DNA from: Berberis thunbergii
Lineage: Eukaryota > Streptophyta > Magnoliopsida > Ranunculales > Berberidaceae
Direction of reading: 5' to 3'
NCBI GenBank assembly: GCA_003290165.1
Contig: QNQO01000450.1
Coordinates: 558,001 to 622,000 of the forward strand
Length of the DNA stretch: 64,000 nucleotides
Shown: positions 47,290 to 60,086 of the stretch, one piece after another
Position numbering within the stretch: position 1 is the first letter of the stretch
Layout: each line of letters begins with the position of its first letter
The notes under the pieces: model-generated
Databases searched by the model: none
What the model was told of the DNA's origin: nothing
Seen by the model: only the letters and a program-made list of their open reading frames with translations
Made by a program: the position numbers and the translations under genes

Positions 47290-50200
47290 ATGTTTCAGAA
47301 GAAGAAGAATTTTACCATTTCATGTGAATGATTTCTTCATTGAATGCCTCTACTTCTTTGTATTATTGAATGCTTCTTATGTTTTTTTTTGGAAAGCATC
47401 CATAGTTGTCATTTAGAAGTCGATATTTAGATAATTTAGAGATCCCGTAGCCATAGTCGATGTATAAACATGATATAATGTTAGCTGCCAATATACATGT
47501 TATATAGCAGGCATTTGGGGGGTGCTATGAATTTGGTAAAAAGTATAGAAAACAAGAAATTCGGACCTCTAAACATGATTGAGAAGTAGAAACAAACAGA
47601 CCCTCAGTCATACTGTTTTTGGTGTATTGGGTCATATGGCACATAGCAACACACAAGGAATTCAGACCTTAATTGGCATTAAAACTGTATAAATTGAAAT
47701 GAAAAGTGAGACCCTTGTAACAGTTTATCATCGTTCCGTCTAAGTGTGAACTAAGTCTGGGTTTTGCTTCTTCCAGTTCGTTGCTCATCTCTCATTTTTA
47801 ACAGCAATAGTCACTATGCGATATTTTGTTGCTATGGCGTATGTAGACCTGAAATTCTGAATTTAATGTTGTATGTATTTGCAGCTGCATATCCCTTTGT
47901 GTCATCTGCCATCTTTACTGTTCTATTACTCTTCACGTTGTTTCCTCTGGGTTCTAGTCTTTCAAGATCAATTGATACCACCAAACCTAGAGGTGAAGTA
48001 ATTACTGCAAAAAGTGGTGTAGTTGCCACTGATGATAGGCGGTGTTCTCGGATTGGATTGGAGGTTCTTCGAGAGGGAGGTCATGCCATCGATGCATCAG
48101 TTGCATCAGCTTTTTGCTTGGGTGTTGTGAGCCCAGCATCAAGTGGCATTGGTGGAGGGGCATTTATTTTAGTTAGATTAGCCAATGGAAAGTCACAAGC
48201 ATTTGATTCCAGAGAAATCGCACCATTGCTAGCTTCCCAGGTACTTCAGTTTATGTTCTCAATTTTATATATTTCCAGTCTTTGCTTTTGTTGTAATGCA
48301 AATTTTAGAAAATATAGGCAATGCAAGTATTGAAATCTTTTGATCATGGGTTCTTGATTATGTTTTTCCTATATTTCAGAATATGTATGCTGGAAATGCT
48401 GCTTCAAAAGCTAGTGGTGCTCTTTCAATTGCAGTTCCCGGGGAAGTTGCAGGCTTATATGAGGCTTGGAAACAGCATGGAAAACTGCCCTGGGAAAGGT
48501 TGGTCATACCTGCAAAACGTCTTGCTGAAAGGGGATTCAGAGTATCTCCTTACCTCCATATGCAAATGGGTCGAACAAAACCTGGGGTCCTTTCTGATAA
48601 AGGACTTCGCGAGATATTCACATCAAATGGAGAACTATTACAGATAGGCAGTATCATCTACAATAAGAAATTGGCACGAACACTTCAGTTGATTTCGAAA
48701 CAAGGAGCACAGGTGTTTTATAATGGCTCTATTGCAGTCAGATTGGTTAAAGATGTTCAGAAGGCTGGAGGAATATTGACAAAGAAAGACTTGGAAAAAT
48801 ATCAAGTTAAAGTGAAGAAACCAATATCAGTTGAGACAATGGGGCTAGAGATAATAGGCATGCCTCCCCCTTCGTCAGGAGGTGCAGGAATGATACTTGT
48901 AAGTGAACATTTCTCTTCACTACACTCATCCATTCAAGTTTGCTACACAAGTTAAAATCTAACGTATTTCCTGCTACAGATGTTGAACATTCTTTCCCAG
49001 TATAGCATCCCTTCAGGTGTTTCTGGTCCACTTGGGCTTCATCGAGTAATTGAAGCACTAAAACATGTTTTTGCTGTAAGGATGAATCTTGGCGATCCAG
49101 ATTTCATTGATGTTTCTAAAGTTCTGTCTGATATGCTTTCTCCAAAGTTTGCAAAAGAATTGAAGAAAACTATATTTGATAATACGACATTTGGTCCAGA
49201 TTACTATGGTGGCAAGTAAGGGGATTGCGAATCTAGTAGTTACATTATCCAGAAATTTATGCTCGTAACTGGTTATTTAGTCTTTTCTATCGCTATATGC
49301 TAGACCTTCCTAAATGGATTCCATGGCATTTTATTTCTTACAGATGGAACCAGATCAATGACCATGGCACTAGTCACTTGTCTATCGTAGATCGTGAGCG
49401 TAATGCTGTCTCAATGACCAGTACCGTCAATGCCTATTTTGGGGCACAGTTCTTGTCACCAAGTACAGGAATAGTTCTTAACAATGAAATGGATGATTTC
49501 TCTATCCCTGGAAAGGTTTCTAACTCTACTGCACCGCCAGCACCAGCTAACTTCATTGTTTCATCTAAGCGACCGTTATCTTCGATGTCACCTACCATTG
49601 TTGTTAAGGTAATGAATAAACCTGGAAAGGATGGTTTCCAGTTGCACGCTCTTATATGCCAAATATGATTCAATCAGATGATAAAGGACTTGGAGTTTTC
49701 CTGAAGTTTCAGTATAGCTAGATCATGATATACTAGTTTTCAATTTTCTGACATTTACAGGATGGGCAACTGAAAGCAGTGTTGGGCGCCAGTGGAGGAG
49801 CAAATATCATTGCAGGAACTGCAGAGGTGTTCTTAAATCACTTTGCCAAGGGAATGGATCCCTTCTCATCTGTTATGGCTCCCAGAGTTTATCATCAGGT
49901 ACCTTCTTTACACCCATGTACAAATCCACTTTTCTTCTCGGGTTCTTAAGAAATACCGCCCCAACCCCCATGCCTGGTAAATGCTTCATGTTCTGACATC
50001 TGAACGTGTTGTCTTGTACCACACGCTTAAACCTAGCAATGTACTCACTGTACAGCTGGTTTCGAGACAATGTCAGATGCTACCATGCATCTGAATCAAT
50101 TCTTTAGTTTGGTTTAGATTATACGATGGCTTCTTTGAGATACTTACATAATTACATTGCAGCTTATTCCTAATGTTGTTCTGTACGAGAATTGGACAAC

Positions 50201-50408
50201 TGTTAGTGGAGACCACATCGAACTTCCCTTTCAGACAAGAGAAGTTTTGCGGAAGAAAGGACATGTCCTACAAGGCCTTGCTGGTGGGACAATATGCCAG
50301 TTTGTAGTCCACAACGTGGAGAACACGAAATCGAGTGGAAAGGTTACTTTAGGAGAGCTGATAGCCGTTAGTGATCCGAGAAAAGGTGGTTTTCCATCTG
50401 GTTATTGA
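47290..50408 (+). CDS. GGT: Gamma-glutamyltransferase (glutathione hydrolase), 7 exons, complete
   Basis: Hydrolyses glutathione and gamma-glutamyl conjugates. Exons 47290-47323, 47885-48240, 48380-48898, 48980-49215, 49344-49608, 49761-49898 and 50163-50408 join in frame to 597 residues, all with GT-AG introns. The start at 47290 was chosen because exon 1 ends one base into a codon that exon 2 completes. Residues 17-36 form a single membrane anchor after a short basic tail. Landmarks: SSGIGGGAF (97-105), PPSSGG (293-298), autocleavage threonine T391 in DHGTSHLS, NNEMDDF (428-434) and the GASGG loop (479-483) that forms the oxyanion hole. Length and motifs fit the plant family. The basic tail plus anchor could mean vacuolar (GGT4-like) or apoplastic targeting, and I cannot decide. 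Start codon and leader are duplicated upstream (46578), giving a possible alternative first exon. No defects were seen. Confidence 0.93.
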
Positions 50409-51419
50409 GTTCGCAAGATGGTTTTTATGACCCAGGATTGATTTATGAATGTTATGATGAGCTAATTAAAAACTGTGAAAATTATAATATTTTTCTTAAA
50501 AAATACTATAAGTCCCTGAAAGATTGATCATCTTCAGGTCATCCATGATTTCCTATTGAATTTCAATTTTATTAGGTGTGCTCAGGAGCAATTAGACATA
50601 TACTTCGTTGATGCATTTTATTTCATTGAGAGGCAATTACTAGTCATATTTGTGCATGTATTTACTTTTTTGGGGACACAATTCCACTTCCATTCTATGT
50701 TCACTTGTAATCCAACATATACACATTCTACAATACATCGTTGTGATGTGAAATTAGCTCACCTCTTGTTTGGAAGTACTTTTATCCCTAAATCATAGTA
50801 ATTGCATTAATTGAGCTTTTAATTTTTTTTCCTCGATGCTGTTACTAATACTGTTACTACTTGGTAGTAGCAGTATTTCTTCATCAAAGTCACGACAAGA
50901 ACACTTCTTATAAAGGAATCATGGGAAACCTGAACAGTGAAATTATAAAACCACTCTATGAGTTCTGATTATGTATTCTGTTCAACCGAAGGATAAGACC
51001 GTTCAGGCAAAACATGCTTTGGTATTGTACAAAAGTCGTACCTTTGGCTCAAAACAAATCATATTGTTAATCAAAAGTCATGAGTATCTAAATTGTGAGT
51101 TTGTGACCACATACCTGGTGCAAGGTATTTGCCTTTCCAAGTTCGCCATTTGTACTCCAACGATGCTGAAAACACAAAAAATAAACAGTGGGTAGATTGA
51201 AACCTTCTGCTGTTGAGCCATTGACAAGATGCTCAAGGCAGTGTTCAGCAGATCAAGAAATGCAACAACTGCTTATTCTCCTTCATTTGAAAAGAATTAT
51301 ATTATATACAATTTTTGTACAAGACAAGTATTGCTTGGCTCTCTCTGACCACCTTTTAAGTTTTAGCCAAATCAAATAGAAATTAGTACATCTTTGAGCT
51401 GTAGGGGAAGACTCATTAT
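50409..51419. other. Intergenic DNA between convergent GGT and J-domain genes
   Basis: The 3' ends of the two genes face each other. The segment is AT-rich and should contain both 3' UTRs. No other gene was recognised. Confidence 0.5.
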
Positions 51420-54400
51420 TTACACAGATTCATCGTCATCTGTATCAAGCTCAAGCCCTTCTGCAGCTAGAAGCTGACTGATGGTCTTTCTCTTCTCTTC
51501 CTCTGCTTTCTTCTTCCTTGTTAAATCCTTTTTCTTCAACACAAGGGTATGCCTTCTGAGGGTACTGCTAAAATACTCCATTGATGCCTTTTTTCTCTAT
51601 CCAGGATCCTCTTTTCTTCATCTGGATCAATCTGGAGTAACCATTTCAAATATTCAAATGACAAGGTTTCAGTTTTAACAAGGTTAAAGTCAAAAGCCAA
51701 TGAATGAAACATACCTGAAAATGATCAGGCCAAAAAAGGGAAAATCACGCTTCCAGTTTTAGCTTAATTTTGACTTTAGGATCCGTGGGCTTCTAAAATA
51801 ATAATGTTTCTCTATGGAAACTCCAAGTTCTCAATCCTAATTCAATTTGGTTGATAGCTCCTAGATTCCTACTTCATGCAACTAGGTACAACTAGGGAAC
51901 ATCCAAGTTATCACTACACCAAATTGGCATTTTTGTAACAATTCAAAAAACAGTAACACTTTTGAGCTATAACAATCCACAAAGCAATTTTACACATTTT
52001 CACAAATAAAGTGATTTAATAATTGTATCACCACAAATAGTATGGGCTTACAAGTGATGCTATTCATGGTGATCTAATTTATTGTATCACTTTTTTTGTG
52101 TAGCTATTTTTCATTTTGTTGACTAAATTTAGTTTTGACTTGAAATTGTTTGGTGAATTGTTACTATTTTTTAAGTTGTTACAAATATGCCAATTTGGTG
52201 TAGTGTATCAAAAGTGTGATACAGTGGTTCATTGTGCCAATCACGTGATCTTAACAAAAACAGTGAAAGAAACAAGTGTATATGAGGAGCATATGTTATG
52301 GTCATGCACCGTGTTTGAAGGAGTGAAAGTTTCTTGTGCCTACTTTGAAGTAAACAGTAAACAAATACAATGAAAGCAAGAAATGAGTTGGTATCTTGAA
52401 ATGGTCATCTGCCCTTTGAGCTTTGAAGTACTTGTGTATTCTGCTTGGTACATTTAAGTAAGCTTAATTGCCCACTTGATAACGATAGACATAAGCGCTA
52501 TTTGGATGAATCATTCACTTTACTTGTCCAGTATAATAATGCTCCAATGAAAGAGAGACAAATTCATTTACTATTTACCTTTGAATGAGAGAGACGGCGA
52601 GCACGGATATTCAACTCACGCTGTTGCTGCTCAGCCCAAATTGAAATTGCCATGTCACCGCGCTGATCAAAAGCTTTGCGCTTTTTAATAAGCCACTCCA
52701 TCCAAGCTTGAGAAGCCTGATTGAAAATGAAAGAACATTTGATGAGTGACTAGATGATAAGAAGAAAGTGCCTAACATGACAACTAACCAATACTTACAG
52801 ATTTGCCTTATGCCAGACAGGCCACAGATAAAATACAATTACGAATCAATTAGACAAATACGTAATATCAATATTTGACTTTACTAGTTACTAGATAAGA
52901 GAGATTAAATGATAAAGAACATCTGATCACTCATGAACTTTACTTTCACCATTTCAGCTTCTGCTGTAGTTCTCATTTTTAAAATCTAAAATTTTGTCTT
53001 TCAACTGTTCTGCAGTGTCAAGCAAAAGCTTTTGTTCCAGATTGTTTATGCTGGAGCATTATAATCAATTACCAAGTTCTTACCAGGAACGTCTACCAAG
53101 TGAAACCTGTGTGGAATTGTGTTAGGACCTACAGCACGATAGTCAACACATGCAATGTATTGCTACAGCATTGGTATCTCATTTAGAGCAGACCCAATTA
53201 GCATCATAAATGGTATTTCCTTCTTCTACAGAAAAATTAACTTATTGGTAGTAAATGTACTTCCAGACCTGAGAAACCTATATGGTTTAATATAGGGGTG
53301 GGCATGGGACGGGATATACCCATCCCTATCTCATCCCGTTCATACGGGATCGGGACGGGACGGGATGGGAAAAACCTCATCCCGACCTCGTCTCATCCCA
53401 AACGGGTTCGAGACGGTACGGGATCAGCGTGTTGCCTGTGACTGCTACGAAGATTATCATCATATAAGAGTGAAAAATAACTTTCTTATAATTAAATATA
53501 GACGTGACATGGACATATAAGGGTAGCCACTAAATCCCCTAACAATGAAGTCGAGTGGGCTGATCTTTAGAAAATGACATGATAAATGGAACCCACTATG
53601 AGTATTGTGTCGCTGTGATGGCCTCCCAACTGATTTACAATTTCATTACTGTGGGAAACAAAATTCATGGTTCCTTGACAAAATGACATTTCATCTTTTG
53701 TTAAGGAAGAAATATAGACCTATTGATGATGCTCTAACATATTCATAATGGTTTATCATCAATACATATATTGTAATTATAAAAAAAATATTTTTACAGC
53801 TCGAGGCATTTCAAATTCTTGACGCCGCCCCTGAATGTTCCCTTCTGAATATGTATTACTAGTCAATTTTTATTTTTCATCTTCACCTGGGCATTATCAA
53901 TATTTGTAAGTTAAATAATTGGAGCCACTTTATTGGGAATCCAAGTAACAGTCTGCTATTTTTCTCTTGCTTAATGAATATTTATTTCTTGAAGTAACAT
54001 TTATGTTTTCACTGCAAACACCATGAGTTTCTGTTAGTCATCTGTAAGTTTATATGAATAAAATAAATAAATAAATGATAAATATTAAAAAATTAGCTCG
54101 GGATGGGACATGATTGGCGGGATTGAAAATCTTCATCCCATCCCATCTCATTCTAGATCGGGACGGAACGAGATCAGAATGAAATTATTCAATACCATTA
54201 AGACTCGAAAAAATCAGGACGGGATGGGATCGGGATTGCGGGATGGGATGCCTACCCCTAGTTTAATATCATTTTCACAAGTTATCAAGGCAGAATTTTT
54301 TGGTTCTGTTTAACCCAATAAGGTGACAGGTCTTTGCATTGGAGACCTTTTGTAATTGACTAATTGTTGATAAGCAACTAGTTGAAAATAAATACAGAAG

Positions 54401-57400
54401 CGTGCTAGTTGAAATTGTTAAGTATAATAAATAAGAAAAGAATTAAGACTGTAAGGGATTTGTATTGCCATTTATCATGACCCATGAGATAGTCATGTAT
54501 AATCAATACCTTCATTGGGTTGACTCGGTGTTCACTATCATAGTCCCTTCGCTTCTTTTCATGTATGAGCAGCTCATAAGCAACTTGAATTTTAATAAAT
54601 CGCGCTTCTGTTGTTTCCCCTTCCTCAAGAGTACCTCTGCCATTATAAACTTAAAACAAGAACCAAATCCAATCAATCATCAATCTAACATAAAAATACC
54701 ATTGTCTCATATGAGACATATAAAAATAAGAAACAAACAACAACGACAACAATCAATTATGTTAAACACGAGGATAAAACATCACAGAAATCTGTATGAA
54801 CAAAAACTTACTGTTAAATGCTAATTGACTGCAAGTTGTTGCAACCGCAATAGAGAGGTCGAAAATATTCAACCCAAGGCATGCCTAGGAAGCAAAACAG
54901 TTAAAATAAAAACAACTCAAGCACCCAAAGAGAACCCTTCCCCGTCACATGATCAAGAAGAGATGTACCTACTCTCTCACATAATTCTCCTAAATCTAAA
55001 AATGTCCAAAATCCATACAAACCACTACCTGTTTTGTCATTAAACTTTTTTTTCCCTTTTCTTCCTTGATTTTGTTAAATGAAGCCACCAAACATCAAAC
55101 CATACTCTACTTTCTTAAAGATTTCTACCAACTAGGGGTAGCCACGGGACGGGATGGACCTCATCCTTATCCCATCGCATTCGTTCATGATCGGGACGGG
55201 CTAGACCTCATGCAATCCAAAACGGGTTGGGGACAGGACGGAATGGGATGAGCATGTACCAAATCTTCAACTACATAATTCATATTGCAAAACTAACCCA
55301 AACCATCATTTGCCTTTACTTTTTACAAGAATAATTGTCCTATAACCAATCTAAAATGTGAAAAAAAACATAAATTTTCATGGATTCTATTTTACCTACC
55401 ATTTCTAAAATAAAGTTTTTATCCAAACAAATAGTACCAAATCAAACAAGAAAATTTTCAAACAATAGATGCTTTGATTTAATTTCAACACATCCTAAAT
55501 TTTTTCTTTCGAAGAGTAATTTGATTAAAACAATTATAATAAATATTAAATAAATAACTTCAGGACGGGACGAAAGGGGACTGGATAGGTGGGATTAAAA
55601 ATCTTCATCCTGATCCCATCTTACTCTAGATCGGGGCGGGATGAGATAGGGAAATGTTTGATCAATCCCAAAAAGACCCGAAAAAATCGGGACTGGACGG
55701 GATGAGACCAGGATGGGATGCCTACCCCTATTGCCATCTCCATTCTACTTCTCCCTCACCATTTCTTTTCTTCCATAAACTCATACTACCAACTACCAGC
55801 CAATTAAAAGAAAATGATGATGGCTCTATGATCTCTGATGGTGAGAATGTGGACTATGAAAAGGCAATGATGTGTTGGTAGATTTAACAGTCAGTTGTTA
55901 TAACTCATTTTTTTAAGGAAAATATTTTAATACTCAAAAATGCTTTGAGACACAATAGAGCACATTAAGAACACTAAGGCCCCAAAATCATAGTTCTCCA
56001 ATTAGCATAAAAAGAATAAAAAAGCACCCCTCTAAACTCAGGGTAATGTGATACCCAACTCCACAATGCGATTAAGATATCCATTGCCACCTTATCAATA
56101 TATGCAATGTATTTTCACCCATGGAGTGAGCTTAAGATTTAACATTTTATTATCACCTTATAGCTATGATTATTATCATCACCTATCCTTTATATCATTT
56201 TATATACATATATAAACAAAACACATCCAACTTAAAAATGTACCCCTACATACATAAATCATATGGTTCATCTTGATTTCATTAAATAAAAATTTTAGTA
56301 CATCATTTCAAGCCGACGGATACGAGTTATTGGGCAATCTCCCCTCTATTTCATTTTGCTAAGTTGGAGAACCTCCCCCCTTTCTCAATTATCTCCCTGT
56401 CTCTCGCAAGGCATCTCTAATCATTTCAGAGGTGCAACAACCAGATGGAGAGGTTCTTTAATGGCCGCACCGTGTCGTCTAACCACCAAATGAAATCTGC
56501 AGGCAATTTGCTGGTGGGTATGGGGATTGCTTCAGCCGTGATGATGAGGAGGCAATTTTCTGTTGATTAAAAGAAAAGGGTTCAAAGAGCTTCAACTGTA
56601 AGAAGTGAGTTGCAGGCACTGTATCTCATCAACAGTACATAGTACATAGCTGGTGTCTAACACTTTTGTATTGTTGTGTATATGAACCTTTGATTCTTAT
56701 TTTATGTTTCAATCTCTTGGGAATTGAATGCCCTTGATACAGTTGTTAAATTTCATTCTTGCTCTCATCTAAAAAGTCTTTTATATGGGAATCCCATATG
56801 AATGAATTTTACCAAAATCAAAAAATAATGTAATCTGTACATGTAGGTTTCTCCCGTCCTCTTCAATTCCTGTTTAGGTTTGGCGAGTTTGGAGTAAGGC
56901 TTATCAATCAGGAAGGAAGGGGTACTGTAATTGCTGGAGACAAATTCTTGAAGATAAAATATTTTAATACGTGAACTCTTTTATTTTTTTTAAATAAAAA
57001 TTGAAAGATGCTTCTTTCAAATAGAATAAACATGGTGGGGAGTGCTGAAGGCACGACCCAATAACCAGGGTGGCATGCGGAGGCATGACACGTAGCCGCG
57101 CTAAAGGCACGGATACACACTACGGGGAAAGTGTGTGACCGCGCCAACGGCACGGGTAATATACTAGTATATATATAAAACACAAATAAAATGTAACAAC
57201 TATGACAATCCATGACCCATTGACAAAATTTGTATCCCTTTCTCTAACAATAGCATATGATATCCAAATGATTGACTTATGACTATAAGACTATTAATAA
57301 ATTGCATTCATTAAAAACAGACATTAATTATTCACATCTTGTAAACTGTAGATACGGAACAAACCATCTGGATGATAGAACTTGGCCAGACGTCTATAGG

Positions 57401-58923
57401 CAAATTCAATCTCCTCATCATCACCATCTCTTTCAAGCTCTGTAAATTGAATAAAACAAGATTACAACTGAAGCCAAAATATATATGCATGTCAACATAG
57501 GGACCAAAATAATATGTGGTAAGCATCTGTTCTCGGTGAGAAATGAAGATATACGCACACAAAAGACGACTTGGGGATCCTTTTCTGCACACAAGAATGA
57601 AAGACAGCATTCAAAAGCTGCCAACACAAAACAGACACAGAGATAGCAGCCCTCTCAATTATGTGCACGCAAAGTAATAGCAGTCTTTACCCACACAATT
57701 GAAGTCCAAATTAATTCATTTATGCAATTAGTTAACTTGATTTACATTTTAAGACTGAAAGGTAAGTTTTAGTACCACGTTATATTCTCGGATGAAACAA
57801 CCAATTAGTGGATTGAGAAATTACAATTTCAAGACGAGCATATCAGGATATTAACCAAATTGACGCGCTTGTCTTGACTATTTATAGACGACAAAAAAAA
57901 CTCTTCCACTTCCCATTGAACTCCTTATGACACAAGCTGATCATGTTCATTATCAAGATACCATCATATGATTGGAAATTGGGGATAGTTCATTTAAACA
58001 GATCCCTTTGGTTGCAACCAAGGAGATTCATTGTCTCTTGTTTCTTTTCAAAACAAAATACTAATTTCTCAAGTTCATCCTTGACTGAAAAAGGAACATA
58101 TCATACGTGCCTAGCCCAAGGAACCTGTAGTTGAGATAACAAGGTTAAGATACAGCCCGTCTTGACATTCCTTCAGTGCATGATATACATAGGATATTGC
58201 TGGAATTCATCATTACATGTGATTCCTAAATAGTCAACATGTGTGAATGCCAATTGAAAGCTCACATCAAGACATTTCCAACAATACCCATTCATCAATG
58301 TTTAGCTTATGGAACAAAATTAAGGGGTGCCATTTTACTCCTTTGACTTGCCTAGTTACTCGTTTGGGTATCTGAAAACCTCATCTTACAAAGTTCAGTT
58401 ATTTACCTAGTTAAGTCATTTGAGATTTGTACATTAACCCATCTGTTTCACCCTAGATATTAAGATGAGAATTACAAAAAACCAAGGCGTTTAACCTACT
58501 ACTACGAATAACATAAAATTTTCAATTAGGAAAATGGGTATTTTTATACTTCCAATAAAAAATTTAATTTTCTATATTTCAATTAGGATAAACCAAAGTG
58601 CAAGTATCAACTAAGTTGTGCCCATAATTCACTAATTTAGCCAAATCCGAAAGACAGAGAATAATCATCAGGTGAAGTATTAAAAACCCAAATTTATATC
58701 TCACAAAACACGATCAATTTAAATACAAAGAGGAGAAGATACCGAGAGTTTCATAAGGAGACTTCTCCTCTGTCCATGCTCTAACAAGGGGTCTCCTCAA
58801 ATTCACCCGGTGCAATGGATCACTCCTCAGGAAATATGAGAAACTTAGCCAAGGAGAAGAAGATAGGGACGGAGAGAAAGCTCGATACGATCTGTAAGTT
58901 GAGTTGTGAAACGAAAACCCCAA
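51420..58923 (-). CDS. J-domain protein resembling NdhT/CRRJ (chloroplast NDH complex), with an apparent frame break
   Basis: Five exons on the - strand: 58923-58743, 57439-57365, 54649-54510, 52716-52579 and 51631-51420, joined by GT-AG introns. The start at 58923 opens a Ser/Arg-rich, transit-peptide-like N-terminus. The J domain begins SPYETLELE at about residue 54, with helix II AYRRLAKFY and the HPD motif at 83-85. Next come YNGRGTLEEGETTEARFIKI and YELL, then RVNPMKASQAWMEWLIKKRK and a basic helical C-terminus (LRRHTLVLKKKDLTRKKK, ISQLLAAEGLELDTDDD). NdhT is a J-like subunit of the electron-donor-binding part of thylakoid NDH. The match is from memory and moderately sure. The exon sum is 746 bases, one short of a whole frame. 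The break is in exon 5 at a run of six A (T-run 51589-51594); as given it stops early. A real mutation or a base-calling error are both possible. Introns carry transposons. Confidence 0.75.
51913..52205. mobile_element. CACTA-type MITE in intron 4 of the J-domain gene
   Basis: 293 bp with terminal inverted repeats CACTACACCAAATTGGCAT at 51913 and ATGCCAATTTGGTGTAGTG ending at 52205, flanked by TAT duplications (51910-51912 and 52206-52208). The first 11 bases equal those of Pack-CACTA 2, so a related transposase may mobilise both. Confidence 0.85.
53293..54260 (+). mobile_element. Non-autonomous hAT-like element, copy 3 (intron 3 of the J-domain gene)
   Basis: 968 bp, TAGGGGTGGGCA to TGCCTACCCCTA, with a perfect 8-bp target duplication GTTTAATA (53285-53292 and 54261-54268). 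GGGAT-rich ends like copies 1 and 2. No coding content. Confidence 0.9.
54650..57364. other. Intron 2 of the J-domain gene
   Basis: 2.7 kb, AT-rich, containing hAT copy 4. The remaining segments (54651-55132 and 55731-57364) show no recognised exon. A region at 57030-57150 repeats GCATGACACGTAGCCGCGC-like and GCCAACGGCACGGG-like text loosely. Confidence 0.5.
55133..55730 (+). mobile_element. Non-autonomous hAT-like element, copy 4
   Basis: 598 bp, TAGGGGTAGCCACGGGACGG to GGATGCCTACCCCTA, with GGGAT/GGGAC arrays at both ends and a shorter interior than copies 2 and 3. The flanking 8-mers CTACCAAC and TTGCCATC agree at only five positions, so the duplication is decayed. Confidence 0.7.
57440..58742. 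other. Intron 1 of the J-domain gene
   Basis: AT-rich intron of 1.3 kb. No transposon or other gene was recognised. Confidence 0.5.
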
Positions 58924-59066
58924 TCGAGCTTGATCTCTGGAGGTGGTGGAACAGATGAAGGAAGATATAACTATTCGAGGGGGGGCAACAGATTGCTCTC
59001 AAATTGCTCATTTCTTCTTCTTCTCTCTCCTCTGATTCAAATTGGGGTTTCAGAGAGGAGATGTAA

Positions 59067-59960
59067 TGTTGCGGCGACGCGCTCGTGCACTTGCGCATTT
59101 TGTCCATGTTTCCAATATCCCCAATTTAAACACCACTTATCGGATCAGGCTTTTCATCTGGGCCTAAGTGGTGTGGGGTTTTTCCTTAAAAGGCCTCGTT
59201 ACTATTAGGGAGTAGACCATTTTCTTATAAACCTTAGTGATAACTCTACTTTACTTGATGTGGGACTATTTAAGCCAACTTCATCCCAACAATCTCTACC
59301 TTGGCGCGAATCGTCACACATCCTACAATCCATCCACAGGTTTGCAACATCTCGAAGTACATCTTCTCCTCGAGTCTCAAGTGCAACCGTGCAACCACGA
59401 TCCTGTAGGTAGCACTCGGTGTACGGGCTCGACTATTTCCGGCGTTTTTGGCTCCACCTAGTCGCAACCTCCGCACTAACTCCACATTGTCCAGGCTTGA
59501 CTATTTTTGGCGTTGTTGGCTCCACCTAGTTGCAACCTCCGCACTAACTCCATCTCATCCAGACTTGTAGGATATTCTCGGACACCATATCGGCAAGGAT
59601 TTGGATCACTCATCTGATGGACCGCGCACTTGCGCCTACGCTTATCCCCTGAATAATGTGTCGCCTGCACCTTCACCTCGCCTGCCAAGTCCCAGTCAAA
59701 CCATCGGCTCTGATACCAATTGTTGGGGAGACGCGCACGTGCACTTATGCGTACCCCTTGGTCCACTATACATAGCAACGATATTGTCCCCAACTTAAAC
59801 ACCACCTATCAGGTCGGGCCTTCCATTTAGGCCTAGGTGGCGTGGGGTTTTCCCTTAAAAGGCATCGATACTATTAGGAAGTGGACTATTTCCTTATAAA
59901 CCTTAGTGACAACTCCACCTTACTTGATGTGGGACTATTCAAGCCAACTTCATCCCAACA
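59067..59960 (-). mobile_element. TRIM retrotransposon in the 5' region of the J-domain gene
   Basis: 894 bp with LTRs at 59067-59291 and 59721-59960 (TGTTG...CAACA) and a perfect 5-bp target duplication TGTAA (59062-59066 and 59961-59965). In - sense the 5' LTR is followed by TTGGTATCAGAGCC, an intact initiator-Met-tRNA primer site. The interior (59292-59720) has no gene but has two tandem units of about 67 bp (GGCGTT-TTGGCTCCACCTAG and CAACCTCCGCACTAACTCCA). It ends 143 bp upstream of the J-domain start codon, so it may lie in the promoter or leader. Confidence 0.9.
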
Positions 59961-60086
59961 TGTAAGAATAGATGGAGAAGGGAAATTAGGGTTTGGGGAT
60001 TTCTGGGTTCATAGGTAGATGTGATGTGAGTGAAGAGTTGGACTTGGAAGAATGGACAAGATTGAGAAAGACGGAGACATTCGAGC

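Noticed and set aside
52925..53040. Exon-like coiled-coil stretch (NLEQKLLLDTAEQLKDKILD) on the - strand within intron 3 of the J-domain gene
   Set aside because: Splice sites in phase with exons 3 and 4 were not found, and exons 3 and 4 already join in frame without it. It may be a remnant of something else.
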